64,000 nt of DNA, taken from positions 1-64,000 of the forward strand of contig JBNKTK010000004.1 of the NCBI GenBank assembly GCA_050298035.1, in the 5' to 3' direction. Positions within the stretch are counted from its first letter, which is position 1, and every line of letters begins with the position of its first letter. Of the stretch, positions 18,355-26,388 are shown piece by piece. The position numbers and the translations under genes were made by a program. The notes under the pieces are model-generated. The model worked only from the letters and a program-made list of their open reading frames with translations. It had not been told where the DNA came from and made no database searches. The DNA comes from Gaoshiqia sp050298035. Its GTDB lineage: Bacteria; Bacteroidota; Bacteroidia; Bacteroidales; Prolixibacteraceae.

Positions 18355-19563
18355 TCAAAATCCCTTTAGTTTTTTCATACGCATGAGGGCTTCCACGTAA
18401 TAATAATCGGCATAAGTCAGCGGCACATCGACTTCAGTTCCGTTTGGCATATGGCCAACACTGTGTTTCAGAATAAAGTTACCGTTTTCGCCCAAGTTTG
18501 CCCGATACTCAGGCGAGCTTAGGCTACGGAGCTGTGTCTCGGCAGCAGCCATATATTCTTTACTTTTCTCTTCAGGAACGTACTGGCTCAATTCAATCAG
18601 GGCCGAACAAATCAGCGCCCCAGCCGAGGCATCGCGTTTGGCGTTTGGAATATCGGGCACATTAAAATCCCAGTAAGAGATTTTGTCTTCCGGCAAATTC
18701 GGATGGTTCAGAATGAAATCGGCAATATGCTCAGCTTGTTTCAAATATACCTCCTTGCCCGACTCCCGGTACATCATGGTGTAGCCGTACAAGCCCCAGC
18801 CCTGCCCGCGAGCCCAGGCCGAATTATCGGCATAGCCCTGCGCCGTGTTTTTCTTTTCCACCTGTCCGGTTATGGTATCGTACGAAACAACGTGGAAACT
18901 ACTGTAATCATCCCGGAAATGGTTTTTCAGAGTTGTGTTTGCATGAGTTTCAGCTACATGTGTATAGGTTGAATCCCCAAATGCTTTCCCAGCCCACATC
19001 AGCATTTCCAGGTTCATCATGTTATCAATGATCACCGGGTATTGCCATTTGGCGCTCCACGGGGCATAGTCCCACGAACGAATACAGCCAATTGCCGGGT
19101 TAAAGCGGGTAATGAGTGAGTTTGAAGCCGTATGGATCACTTCGCGGTAAACGGAATCACCGGTCAAACGATAAGCATTTCCGAAACTGCAAAAAATCAT
19201 GAACCCCACATCGTGATTGCCGGTTGTGTATTTCTGGTCTTCCACCCTCAGGGTATAGTTTGTTGCCCAGTCTTTCAGCGAATCGGATGGTGTATTCTCA
19301 TCCAAATACCAAAGCACACCCGGAAAAAATCCGCTGACCCACCACGATGAGCCACAGGACTCAAGCTTGCCCTCTTTATCAATCGTTTTAGGAAGACGGT
19401 CTGGTTGATCTTTCAACGACTCGGCCATTAATAAACTTTGTTTGGTCGCAAAATCAAGCGACTCATTCACCACTTCCGAAAGTGGTTTTTCTTTTTCAGC
19501 GGTAGGCGTACACCCAGCCAGTATTGTCAGAACAAATAGTATCGCCGTGATTTGTTTTATCAT
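18355..19563 (-). CDS. GH88 unsaturated glucuronyl hydrolase, lipoprotein
   Basis: A 402-residue lipoprotein: the signal ends in LTILAGC with the lipid-modified Cys at about residue 18. The (alpha/alpha)6 barrel carries the family motifs TGNHDVGFMIFCSFG (catalytic Asp region) and DNSAWARGQGWGLYGYTMMY, diagnostic of GH88. These enzymes hydrate the 4,5-unsaturated uronic acid left by polysaccharide lyases, releasing it from oligosaccharides. The substrate could come from glycosaminoglycan, xanthan, ulvan or pectin-type polymers. It is 10 bp downstream of the DUF2264 gene on the same strand, so the two form an operon, and a GH28-like fragment lies just beyond it. The lipid anchor suggests an outer-membrane or periplasmic location. 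Confidence 0.93.
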   Translation of the reverse strand: MIKQITAILFVLTILAGCTPTAEKEKPLSEVVNESLDFATKQSLLMAESLKDQPDRLPKTIDKEGKLESCGSSWWVSGFFPGVLWYLDENTPSDSLKDWATNYTLRVEDQKYTTGNHDVGFMIFCSFGNAYRLTGDSVYREVIHTASNSLITRFNPAIGCIRSWDYAPWSAKWQYPVIIDNMMNLEMLMWAGKAFGDSTYTHVAETHANTTLKNHFRDDYSSFHVVSYDTITGQVEKKNTAQGYADNSAWARGQGWGLYGYTMMYRESGKEVYLKQAEHIADFILNHPNLPEDKISYWDFNVPDIPNAKRDASAGALICSALIELSQYVPEEKSKEYMAAAETQLRSLSSPEYRANLGENGNFILKHSVGHMPNGTEVDVPLTYADYYYVEALMRMKKLKGF

Positions 19564-19573
19564 TTCGCAGAGA

Positions 19574-20809
19574 TTATAAAGCGTGATCAGTTTTCAGGTT
19601 TTCACCGTTCCATATTTGTACTGATGTCCAGGGTTCATCAGCTGCTGCCCAAAAATCATCCTCAACAGGCAGTCCGAGCGCCAGAAAAGCAGTAGAACAG
19701 AGGTACAGACTCCCGGTGGAAATGTAATACTCGCCCAGCGAATTTTGGTGGCCACAAAGGCCAATCTGCAACCAGCCGTCGTCATCAAAAGTTCCCGGAG
19801 CCTCCATCAGCCGGTGCATCACGGCCGAAAGGGCACAACGAACCTGAGCCGGTTTCACCTGTTCGGGCAAGCGTTTCTGCAATGCGGCCTGCGACAAATG
19901 CTGGAAAGCCCCCATCCGGTAGGCAATGGAGCGGCCAATTGCCGGGTAAGTCCCTTCGGGTGAAATCAGTCGTTCCTGGATGGCAGCATAGCGGGTAAAA
20001 CGATGGCCAATTTCCTCCACTTCTTCCTGGCGGATTTTCTTCTTGTCAAGCATCACCGTGACAATGTCCATCAACATCGGCTGAATGACAAAGCTGTTGT
20101 AATAGTCCCAGTGAAAGTCGGGTCCATCGCCATAAAGGCCATCGCCCAGGTACCATTCCTGGTGTTTTTTTACAGGAAGGTCGAGCCGCATAATATCAAA
20201 AGGCAAATCGTTGGCCAGGAAAAAAGCCTCAATCATCCCACTAAAAAGAAGCCAGTTTGAATAGTACGGTTTCACTTCGCGGGTTGCCTCAAAACAGTTG
20301 ACGACATTCTGTTTGGTTTCATCCGGTAACGCTATCCATAATTGTTCTGGCGCCCGCAAAAAAGCATGTGCAAGGAATGCTGCATCAACCAACATCTGCG
20401 GCTCCATGTGGTCGAACAGATAGTCAGGCGATTGAGGATCAACTATGCTGGCAATTGTTTTCAATGCCTGTTCCCGGTAATTGCCCCGTAGCTTTTGTTC
20501 GGTTGCATTTCCAGAACCCGATTCCAGCCAGGGAGCCATCCCGGCAAGCAGGCGGCCAACCCCTTCGAGGTAAGTTGATGGCTTGGTGTCTTGCCCTGTG
20601 GTTGTTTCAACCGGCATGCTTTTCTTCAGCTGCCGTTGGCTACCTGCATCCAGCAAAGGCTTTGCAATTTGATCAAGCAAACTCACCCAGTATTCCCGCT
20701 GGTTTTCAGTCTTTCCGGAAGCCACATCCTCTTTGGCCGACAAAGTTGGAGCAATCATTGCCCCCGCTCCAATAAGCGGCACTGTTTTGACAAAATTTCT
20801 TCTTTTCAA
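19574..20809 (-). CDS. DUF2264 family protein with Tat-type signal
   Basis: A 411-residue protein opening with a twin-arginine-like signal (MKRRNFVKTVPLIGAGAMIA), so it is probably exported folded. The mature part is an alpha-helical barrel-like protein of the DUF2264 family, seen in REYWVSLLDQIAKPLL, GDGPDFHWDYYNSFVIQPML and ERLISPEGTYPAIGRS. The aromatic and acidic residues in that middle stretch resemble an (alpha/alpha)-toroid active site. DUF2264 genes are recurrent partners of uronic-acid polysaccharide enzymes, but no activity is assigned here. It is first in an operon with the GH88 hydrolase 10 bp downstream. Confidence 0.88.
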   Translation of the reverse strand: MKRRNFVKTVPLIGAGAMIAPTLSAKEDVASGKTENQREYWVSLLDQIAKPLLDAGSQRQLKKSMPVETTTGQDTKPSTYLEGVGRLLAGMAPWLESGSGNATEQKLRGNYREQALKTIASIVDPQSPDYLFDHMEPQMLVDAAFLAHAFLRAPEQLWIALPDETKQNVVNCFEATREVKPYYSNWLLFSGMIEAFFLANDLPFDIMRLDLPVKKHQEWYLGDGLYGDGPDFHWDYYNSFVIQPMLMDIVTVMLDKKKIRQEEVEEIGHRFTRYAAIQERLISPEGTYPAIGRSIAYRMGAFQHLSQAALQKRLPEQVKPAQVRCALSAVMHRLMEAPGTFDDDGWLQIGLCGHQNSLGEYYISTGSLYLCSTAFLALGLPVEDDFWAAADEPWTSVQIWNGENLKTDHAL

Positions 20810-20989
20810 GTTTGTTAGTTTTTGTTTTAGCGAGTCTAATGTAAAACAACTTTACAGAAATAAAAAAAATGAGTCCTCATCCTGTAAAGCATTCATTTTT
20901 CATATCCAACCATATTAAGAATTGAAAACCACTGCTTTTCTATCAGATAACAAACCACTTAGCAGACATTAACCTGATTTTTTATCATT

Positions 20990-21005
20990 GAATGACCGGT
21001 CATTC
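20990..21005. promoter_or_regulatory. Perfect 16-bp palindrome upstream of the TetR gene (candidate operator)
   Basis: GAATGACCGGTCATTC is a perfect palindrome 85 bp upstream of the TetR-family start codon. Its TGACCGGTCA core is typical of TetR-family operators. It could also influence the divergent DUF2264 gene, whose start is 180 bp away. Confidence 0.6.
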
Positions 21006-21053
21006 TTAACAATCACTTAACACAAAATAATTTCATATTTATGAAACACCCCT

Positions 21054-21077
21054 TACTTTTGACCAACCGTTCAGTCA
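21054..21077 (+). promoter_or_regulatory. -7 box overlapped by a second imperfect operator
   Basis: TACTTTTG (21054-21061) fits the Bacteroidota -7 consensus TAnnTTTG. It is overlapped by the imperfect palindrome TGACCAACCGTTCAGTCA (21060-21077), which shares TGAC/GTCA ends and an ACCG core with the perfect palindrome upstream. A repressor bound here would block initiation of the tetR operon. The -33 region is T-rich but lacks a clear TTG. Confidence 0.5.
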
Positions 21078-21090
21078 TAAAATATTTAAT

Positions 21091-21693
21091 ATGCCTCGAA
21101 GCACAGAACAATTGGAACAAATCAGAAAAGAAAAGAAGAAACTGATCATGGATGTTGCACTGGAACTCTTTGCCACAAATGGGTTTCATGCAACTTCGAT
21201 CAGTCAGATCACGAAAAAAGCCGGCATTTCAAAAGGGCTTGTTTACAACTACTTCGAGAGCAAGCAGGAGATACTTCACGAAATTACACATACGGCCTTC
21301 GCAGAATTCTACAGTAATTTCGACTTAAACAAGGACGGCATTCTAACAAAAGATGAATTCATCTTTTTCATCCGAGAAAGTTTCAGGCTGGTAAACGCAA
21401 ACCGCGATTTCTGGCAACTTTACTTTGCCTTAATGGTCCAGCCTAGTATTCATGAAAATTTCAGCAAGGAATATGAAGAAATGGCCCATCCCATAATGAC
21501 CCAAATCTATGGTTTTCTCACGGCAAACGGTAGCGAAGACCCTGACGGGGACCTAATGGTACTTTCATCTATGATGGAAGGGGCATTCCTTTATGCCGTT
21601 GTAGCACCCGATGTTTTTCCGATCGAAATTCTTGCAGAAAAAATCATCAACGCGAGCTTCCGGCTTATCAGTAAATCACCCGATAAAAATTAG
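21091..21693 (+). CDS. TetR-family regulator with an EF-hand-like loop
   Basis: A 200-residue regulator. The N-terminal helix-turn-helix (about residues 15-62) contains FATNGFHATSISQITKKAG and GLVYNYFESKQEILHEI, standard for TetR repressors. The C-terminal ligand domain is unusual in carrying DLNKDGILTKDEF (about residues 82-94), which meets the canonical EF-hand loop (D, N, D, G, I, E at positions 1, 3, 5, 6, 8-like and 12). It heads an apparent operon: the stop is 6 bp before the LolA-like gene. Two palindromes upstream suggest autoregulation and control of the whole export operon. The inducer is unknown; calcium is a sequence-based guess only. Confidence 0.93.
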   Translation: MPRSTEQLEQIRKEKKKLIMDVALELFATNGFHATSISQITKKAGISKGLVYNYFESKQEILHEITHTAFAEFYSNFDLNKDGILTKDEFIFFIRESFRLVNANRDFWQLYFALMVQPSIHENFSKEYEEMAHPIMTQIYGFLTANGSEDPDGDLMVLSSMMEGAFLYAVVAPDVFPIEILAEKIINASFRLISKSPDKN

Positions 21694-21699
21694 GAACAG

Positions 21700-22449
21700 A
21701 TGAAAACTACACTGACTTTTTTAGCGCTGCTCATTTTCAGCCTTTTTGCCCGGGCACAGGACCTGGATGTAAAAGCAATTGTAAAGATGGCCGACGAAAA
21801 ATTCCGCGGCACATCCAGCGAAGGCTCCCTCAGCATGACCATCCAACGTCCGTCGTGGTCACGTACCATCGTAATGAAAAACTGGACACTTGGTACGGAG
21901 TATTCACTAATCTACATTACAGAACCGGCAAAAGAACGAGGACAGGTTTTCCTGAAACGAAATAACGAAATGTGGAACTGGGTGCCCAGCATTGAGCGAA
22001 TGATAAAAATCCCGCCATCAATGATGATGCAGTCTTGGATGGGATCGGATTTTACAAATGACGATTTGGTCAAAGAATCGTCGTTGGTAAAAGATTACAA
22101 TCAAAAATTAATCGGAAAGGAAAAAGTTGAGGGATACGACTGCTATAAAGTTGAACTGATACCGCTGGAAGATGCCGCCGTGGTTTGGGGAAAGATAATC
22201 ATGTGGATCAGCGATAAGGATTTCCTTTGGCTGAAAGGTGAATACTACGACGAAGATGAGGAACTAATCAATACCGAGATATTATCGGATATCAAGCAAA
22301 TGGACGACCGGATCATGCCGACCCGACTGGAAATGATACCGGCCGACAAACCCGGACAAAAGACGATCATGATTTTTGAGAACATCAAATTCAATGTCAA
22401 GCTGGATGAAGGCTTTTTTTCAATTCAAAACATGAAGAGAATAAAATAA
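21700..22449 (+). CDS. LolA-like outer-membrane lipoprotein-sorting protein
   Basis: A 249-residue periplasmic protein with a signal peptide (MKTTLTFLALLIFSLFARAQ). The mature part has the PF17131-type LolA-like half-barrel pattern, including RSWSRTIVMKNW-like strands, the conserved SWMGSDFTNDDLV motif near residue 108, and the YDCYKVELIP strand. LolA-fold proteins bind acyl chains in a concave sheet and carry lipids or lipoproteins between membranes. It is the second gene of the tetR operon and is followed by two FtsX-type permeases and an ATPase, the expected energy-driven partner. It is a specialised paralogue rather than the housekeeping LolA. The cargo is unknown. Confidence 0.88.
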   Translation: MKTTLTFLALLIFSLFARAQDLDVKAIVKMADEKFRGTSSEGSLSMTIQRPSWSRTIVMKNWTLGTEYSLIYITEPAKERGQVFLKRNNEMWNWVPSIERMIKIPPSMMMQSWMGSDFTNDDLVKESSLVKDYNQKLIGKEKVEGYDCYKVELIPLEDAAVVWGKIIMWISDKDFLWLKGEYYDEDEELINTEILSDIKQMDDRIMPTRLEMIPADKPGQKTIMIFENIKFNVKLDEGFFSIQNMKRIK

Positions 22450-22516
22450 CCCGTCCTGCAATAATCTTGTAAACAGGAATAAGCTAGAACATAAGTCAAC
22501 ATTCAATTCATTAAAA

Positions 22517-23737
22517 ATGAGAACAAACCTTAAACTGGCATGGAGAAACATCTGGAGAAACCGGCGAAGGACAGTTATTACTGTCGCCTCCATTTTCTTT
22601 GGTGTTTTGCTAAGTACATTTATGACTTCGATGCAGGAGGGAACCTATTCGAAAATGATTGATAACGTGGTTGGTTTTTATTCCGGGTACATCCAAATCC
22701 ACGACCCGGAATACTGGGAAAACAAAACAATTGACTACACATTTACCCCAACTGACTCGATTGAACTGGTGACAGAAAGTATTCCCACCATCACCTCAAC
22801 AGTGCCACGTCTGGAGTCATTCACACTCATGTCGTTTAAAGATAACACGAAGGGAGCAGCCCTGATTGGGATCGACCCGGAGAAAGAAAACCAAATGACA
22901 AACCTGTCGCACTGGCTCGAAAAGGGAAGTTACCTCAAACCCGGCGATGATGGCATCCTGCTCGCTGTTAACCTTGCCAAAAACCTTGGTGTTCAGGTAA
23001 ACGACACACTGGTACTAATCAGCCAGGGCTACCATGGAGCAAGCGCCGCAGCGCTTTTCCCGGTCAGGGGCATTTTGAGGTTCCCGGCCCCAACAATGAA
23101 TAACCTGGGAGGTTACATCGATTTGAAAACAGCACAGGAATTCTTTTCTGTACCCGGCAAGCTGACTTCGCTGGTAATCATGGTGGACGATTATGGAAAC
23201 GTCACCCAAACGAAACACAAACTGAAAGCTCAATTTAATTCGAAATACCAGGTGATGACATGGGACGAAATGGACCCGGTCACAAAAAACATGATTGAAG
23301 CAGACCGCTCCGGCGCCTACCTGACCAAAGGGATTTTATATGCCTTGGTGGGCTTTGGTATTTTCGGCACGGTCATTATGATGATGGCAGAACGCCGCAA
23401 AGAAATGGGCATTATGGTTGCCATCGGCATGCAAAAAACGCAGCTTAGCAAAATCCTGTTTTATGAAACCATGCTGATTGGCCTTGTTGGTGTACTGGCC
23501 GGATTTGCCGTCAGCGTTCCGCTAATCCAGTACCTGGTTTATCACCCAATCCCGATCACCGGCGAAGCGGGGAAAGCCTATGAACAATTCGGGTTCGAAG
23601 CTGCCATGTTTTTCTCGTCCCAATGGTTTGTATTTGCCCGGCAAGTGCTGATCATTTTCATTATCACTCTTACGATTTACGTTTATCCGTTGGTGAAAAC
23701 GATAAAACTTAAAATAACAAAAGCCCTTCATGCTTAA
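22517..23737 (+). CDS. FtsX/LolC-E-type ABC transporter permease (first)
   Basis: A 406-residue permease with the MacB/LolCE layout: an N-terminal cytoplasmic start (LAWRNIWRNRRRTVIT), one membrane helix (about 20-40), a large periplasmic domain (about 45-270), and three C-terminal helices in an FtsX domain (about 275-400). The loop AERRKEMGIMVAIGMQKTQL before the second FtsX helix is the typical coupling region facing the ATPase. Transporters of this type do not pass solutes through a channel; they work on membrane-embedded lipids or lipoproteins. It pairs with the next gene, also 406 residues, 18 bp downstream. Confidence 0.92.
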   Translation: MRTNLKLAWRNIWRNRRRTVITVASIFFGVLLSTFMTSMQEGTYSKMIDNVVGFYSGYIQIHDPEYWENKTIDYTFTPTDSIELVTESIPTITSTVPRLESFTLMSFKDNTKGAALIGIDPEKENQMTNLSHWLEKGSYLKPGDDGILLAVNLAKNLGVQVNDTLVLISQGYHGASAAALFPVRGILRFPAPTMNNLGGYIDLKTAQEFFSVPGKLTSLVIMVDDYGNVTQTKHKLKAQFNSKYQVMTWDEMDPVTKNMIEADRSGAYLTKGILYALVGFGIFGTVIMMMAERRKEMGIMVAIGMQKTQLSKILFYETMLIGLVGVLAGFAVSVPLIQYLVYHPIPITGEAGKAYEQFGFEAAMFFSSQWFVFARQVLIIFIITLTIYVYPLVKTIKLKITKALHA

Positions 23738-23755
23738 CCTTATAAACCAAGAACC

Positions 23756-24976
23756 ATGATTATTGCAGTTGCCTGGAGAAATATCTGGAGAAACAAAACC
23801 CGAAGCCTGGTCATCCTGATTGCCATTTGCCTCGGACTGGCTTCCGGCATATTTTACATGGGTTTTTACAAAGGTATGATTGACCAACGGATCAACACGG
23901 TCATCAAAACCGAATCATCGCACATACAGATCCATCACCAAAACTACCTGAACAACCCGGATAAAAAATTCATCATCAGCAACGGGGATTCAGTTGCCGC
24001 AGAAATACAGAAGCTGCCCGAAGTAAAAGCAGCTTCAAACCGGGTCATCATCAACACCATGATCCAGTCGGCGGCAACCAGTACCGGGGCCAAAGTTACC
24101 GGTGTTATTCCCGAGGAGGAAATGCAGGTTACCAACCTCTATTCAAAAATAAATGAAGGGAGTTGGTTCGAAAGCAAGAGAAGGAACCCCGTTGTAATTG
24201 GCCGGAAACTGGCCGACAAGCTGAAAGTAAAGCTAAAATCGAAAGTGGTCATCACCCTGCAGGACATGCAGGGGAACATTACCGGAGCAGCTTTTAAGGT
24301 TGAAGGAATATTCGAAACATCGAATACGGCATATGACGAAACCTGTGTTATTGTGAGAAAATCCGACCTTGCCCGGGTGATGTCGCTGGATGAACATGCC
24401 GGACATGAAATTGCCGTTTTCCTGAATGATAACGACCAGCTTAAACCGGCAAATGACAACCTGAAAGCCCTGCTCCCCGATCTTGATGTAAAAACATGGC
24501 GCGAAATCATGCCTGAAGTAAGCCTGCTCGAAAGCAGTTTCAGCATTACCATGTATTTCTTTATCGGCATTATTCTGATGGCACTTCTTTTCGGCATCAT
24601 CAACACCATGCTCATGGCTGTTCTGGAACGGACAAAAGAGCTGGGAATGTTGATGGCAATCGGCATGAATAAGTTCCGTGTTTTCATGATGATCCTGCTC
24701 GAAACAGTCCTGCTGTCACTTTTTGGTGGAATTTGCGGCATTGCACTTGGCTGGCTTCTGAACTTTTGGTTTGGCATACAAGGCATTGATCTTGGAACCT
24801 GGTCAGATGCCTACAGATCAATGGGCTTTGATACACTGGTTTACACGACCCTGCCGATGAGTATTTCGTTTCAAATTGCCATCATGGTAATTGTTACAGG
24901 CATTATTGCCGCCATTTACCCGGCAACAAAAGCCCTGCGCCTGAAACCGGCCGACGCAATCCGGATTGATATGTAA
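23756..24976 (+). CDS. FtsX/LolC-E-type ABC transporter permease (second)
   Basis: A second 406-residue permease of the same layout. It begins VAWRNIWRNKTRSLVILIAI, has a periplasmic domain of about 220 residues, and ends with the FtsX domain containing LERTKELGMLMAIGMNKFRV and a last helix before ATKALRLKPADAIR. The two permeases are similar but not identical, so the transporter should be a heterodimer like LolCE rather than a MacB homodimer. The ATPase follows after 24 bp. The shared operon with a LolA-like carrier and an outer-membrane barrel argues for transfer from the inner to the outer membrane. Confidence 0.92.
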   Translation: MIIAVAWRNIWRNKTRSLVILIAICLGLASGIFYMGFYKGMIDQRINTVIKTESSHIQIHHQNYLNNPDKKFIISNGDSVAAEIQKLPEVKAASNRVIINTMIQSAATSTGAKVTGVIPEEEMQVTNLYSKINEGSWFESKRRNPVVIGRKLADKLKVKLKSKVVITLQDMQGNITGAAFKVEGIFETSNTAYDETCVIVRKSDLARVMSLDEHAGHEIAVFLNDNDQLKPANDNLKALLPDLDVKTWREIMPEVSLLESSFSITMYFFIGIILMALLFGIINTMLMAVLERTKELGMLMAIGMNKFRVFMMILLETVLLSLFGGICGIALGWLLNFWFGIQGIDLGTWSDAYRSMGFDTLVYTTLPMSISFQIAIMVIVTGIIAAIYPATKALRLKPADAIRIDM

Positions 24977-25000
24977 AAAGAACCTCAAAAAATTAAGAAC

Positions 25001-25687
25001 ATGAAAGTCATCGAAGTTACAAACCTGAAAAAAATATACAACGAGTCTGAAGTGAAAGTTAATGCCCTCAACGGGATTGATCTCACTATTGAGCAAGGTG
25101 AGTTCACGGCCATCGTTGGCCCATCCGGTTCGGGAAAAACAACGTTCCTGAATATGCTGGGCGGGCTTGATTTACCAACAACCGGCGAAATACTCATCGG
25201 GGGAACGGATATCCGGCAACTATCCTCATCCGAACTAATTGACTTCCGGTTGAAAAACATTGGTTTTGTATTTCAGGCTTACAACCTGATCCCCGTACTA
25301 ACGGCACTGGAGAATGTGGAATTCATCATGCAACTCCAGGGCATTTCGCGCAAGGACCGTGAGAAAAGGGCATGCGAATTACTGGAACAGGTGGGATTGG
25401 GAGACCGGATCAACAGCCGTCCAACAAAGCTTTCGGGCGGACAGCAACAACGTGTGGCCGTTGCCCGGGCGCTGGCATCCAAGCCCAAGTTTGTACTGGC
25501 CGATGAACCAACGGCAAACCTGGATTCAAAATCGACAGAGAACCTGCTTGACATTATGGATGAACTAAACCGAAAAGAAAATATTACCTTTATATTCTCG
25601 ACACACGACCAACGGGTTGTCAATAAGGCCCGCCGGGTCATTACGCTGGAAGACGGAATAATAATCAGTGACATTCGTAAAAACTAA
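25001..25687 (+). CDS. LolD/MacB-type ABC transporter ATPase
   Basis: A 228-residue ATPase with Walker A GPSGSGKTT (about residue 39), Q-loop in FVFQAYNLIP, signature LSGGQQQRVAVARAL, Walker B FVLADEPTANLDS and the H-loop in FSTHDQRV. The length and the short N-terminus match LolD/FtsE-type subunits that energise FtsX permeases. It is 24 bp after the second permease and 5 bp before the CAP-domain gene, so it is part of the same transcript. It should sit on the cytoplasmic side and hydrolyse ATP for the heterodimeric permease. Confidence 0.95.
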   Translation: MKVIEVTNLKKIYNESEVKVNALNGIDLTIEQGEFTAIVGPSGSGKTTFLNMLGGLDLPTTGEILIGGTDIRQLSSSELIDFRLKNIGFVFQAYNLIPVLTALENVEFIMQLQGISRKDREKRACELLEQVGLGDRINSRPTKLSGGQQQRVAVARALASKPKFVLADEPTANLDSKSTENLLDIMDELNRKENITFIFSTHDQRVVNKARRVITLEDGIIISDIRKN

Positions 25688-25692
25688 TCGTT

Positions 25693-26388
25693 ATGACTGC
25701 AATCTTAAACATTCTGCTAATTTTCGGTTGGCTGTTCGCAGGCCAGGGAAACACAAGTACAACAATCCAAACTTCGCAGGAACAAGCCTGGAGCGAAGAC
25801 TTGAACACTGCCAAGAGTGTCGTTTACCTGAGTCAGATTGAAAAAGAAATTGTGTTGGAACTGAACAAGGTAAGAAGCAACCCTACCCAATATGCAGCCG
25901 AATACCTGGAACCGTTAAGAACAGCCTACGACGGAAAAAGATTCAGCTATCCCGGTCAGGTTCCTCTACTGACAAGAGAAGGACTTGCCGCACTCGAAGA
26001 ATGTATACTGGCACTAAAAGCAGCTGCCCCCGCCCCGGCATTAACGCCATCCAAAGGATTGACCAAAGCGGCAGAACTGCTGGTAAAAGACCAGAAATTG
26101 TACGGAGGAACAGGCCACCAGACCAAAAGCGGCTGGACAACTGATATACGTGTAAAAAGATTTGGCCAGTGGAAATCGCGCTTAGCCGAAAACATCATTT
26201 ATGCCAATACCGATCCCCGGCAAATTGTTATTTCACTTTTGATTGATGACGGCACCCCCAACCGTGTCCACCGGGTAAATATTTTGAACCCTGAATTTAC
26301 ACTGGTTGGAGTAGCTTCTGATTCACACCCGGAATACGATTATTTCTGCACCATTGAATTTGCTGACGACTTTACAGAGAAACGATAG
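25693..26388 (+). CDS. Secreted CAP-superfamily (SCP/PR-1) protein
   Basis: A 231-residue protein with an N-terminal hydrophobic signal (ILNILLIFGWLFAG) followed by a CAP domain (about residues 50-225). Visible family residues include LELNKVRSNPTQYA at the start, GHQTKSGW (first cavity His), LAENI (Glu) and HRVNILNPEFTLVGVA (second His), so the CAP cavity tetrad appears mostly present. CAP proteins in eukaryotes and mycobacteria are known to bind lipids or sterols; bacterial roles are little defined. The gene is wedged between the ATPase (5 bp) and the barrel gene, whose ATG directly follows its TAG. A lipid-handling accessory role in the export operon is an inference from that position. Confidence 0.85.
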   Translation: MTAILNILLIFGWLFAGQGNTSTTIQTSQEQAWSEDLNTAKSVVYLSQIEKEIVLELNKVRSNPTQYAAEYLEPLRTAYDGKRFSYPGQVPLLTREGLAALEECILALKAAAPAPALTPSKGLTKAAELLVKDQKLYGGTGHQTKSGWTTDIRVKRFGQWKSRLAENIIYANTDPRQIVISLLIDDGTPNRVHRVNILNPEFTLVGVASDSHPEYDYFCTIEFADDFTEKR

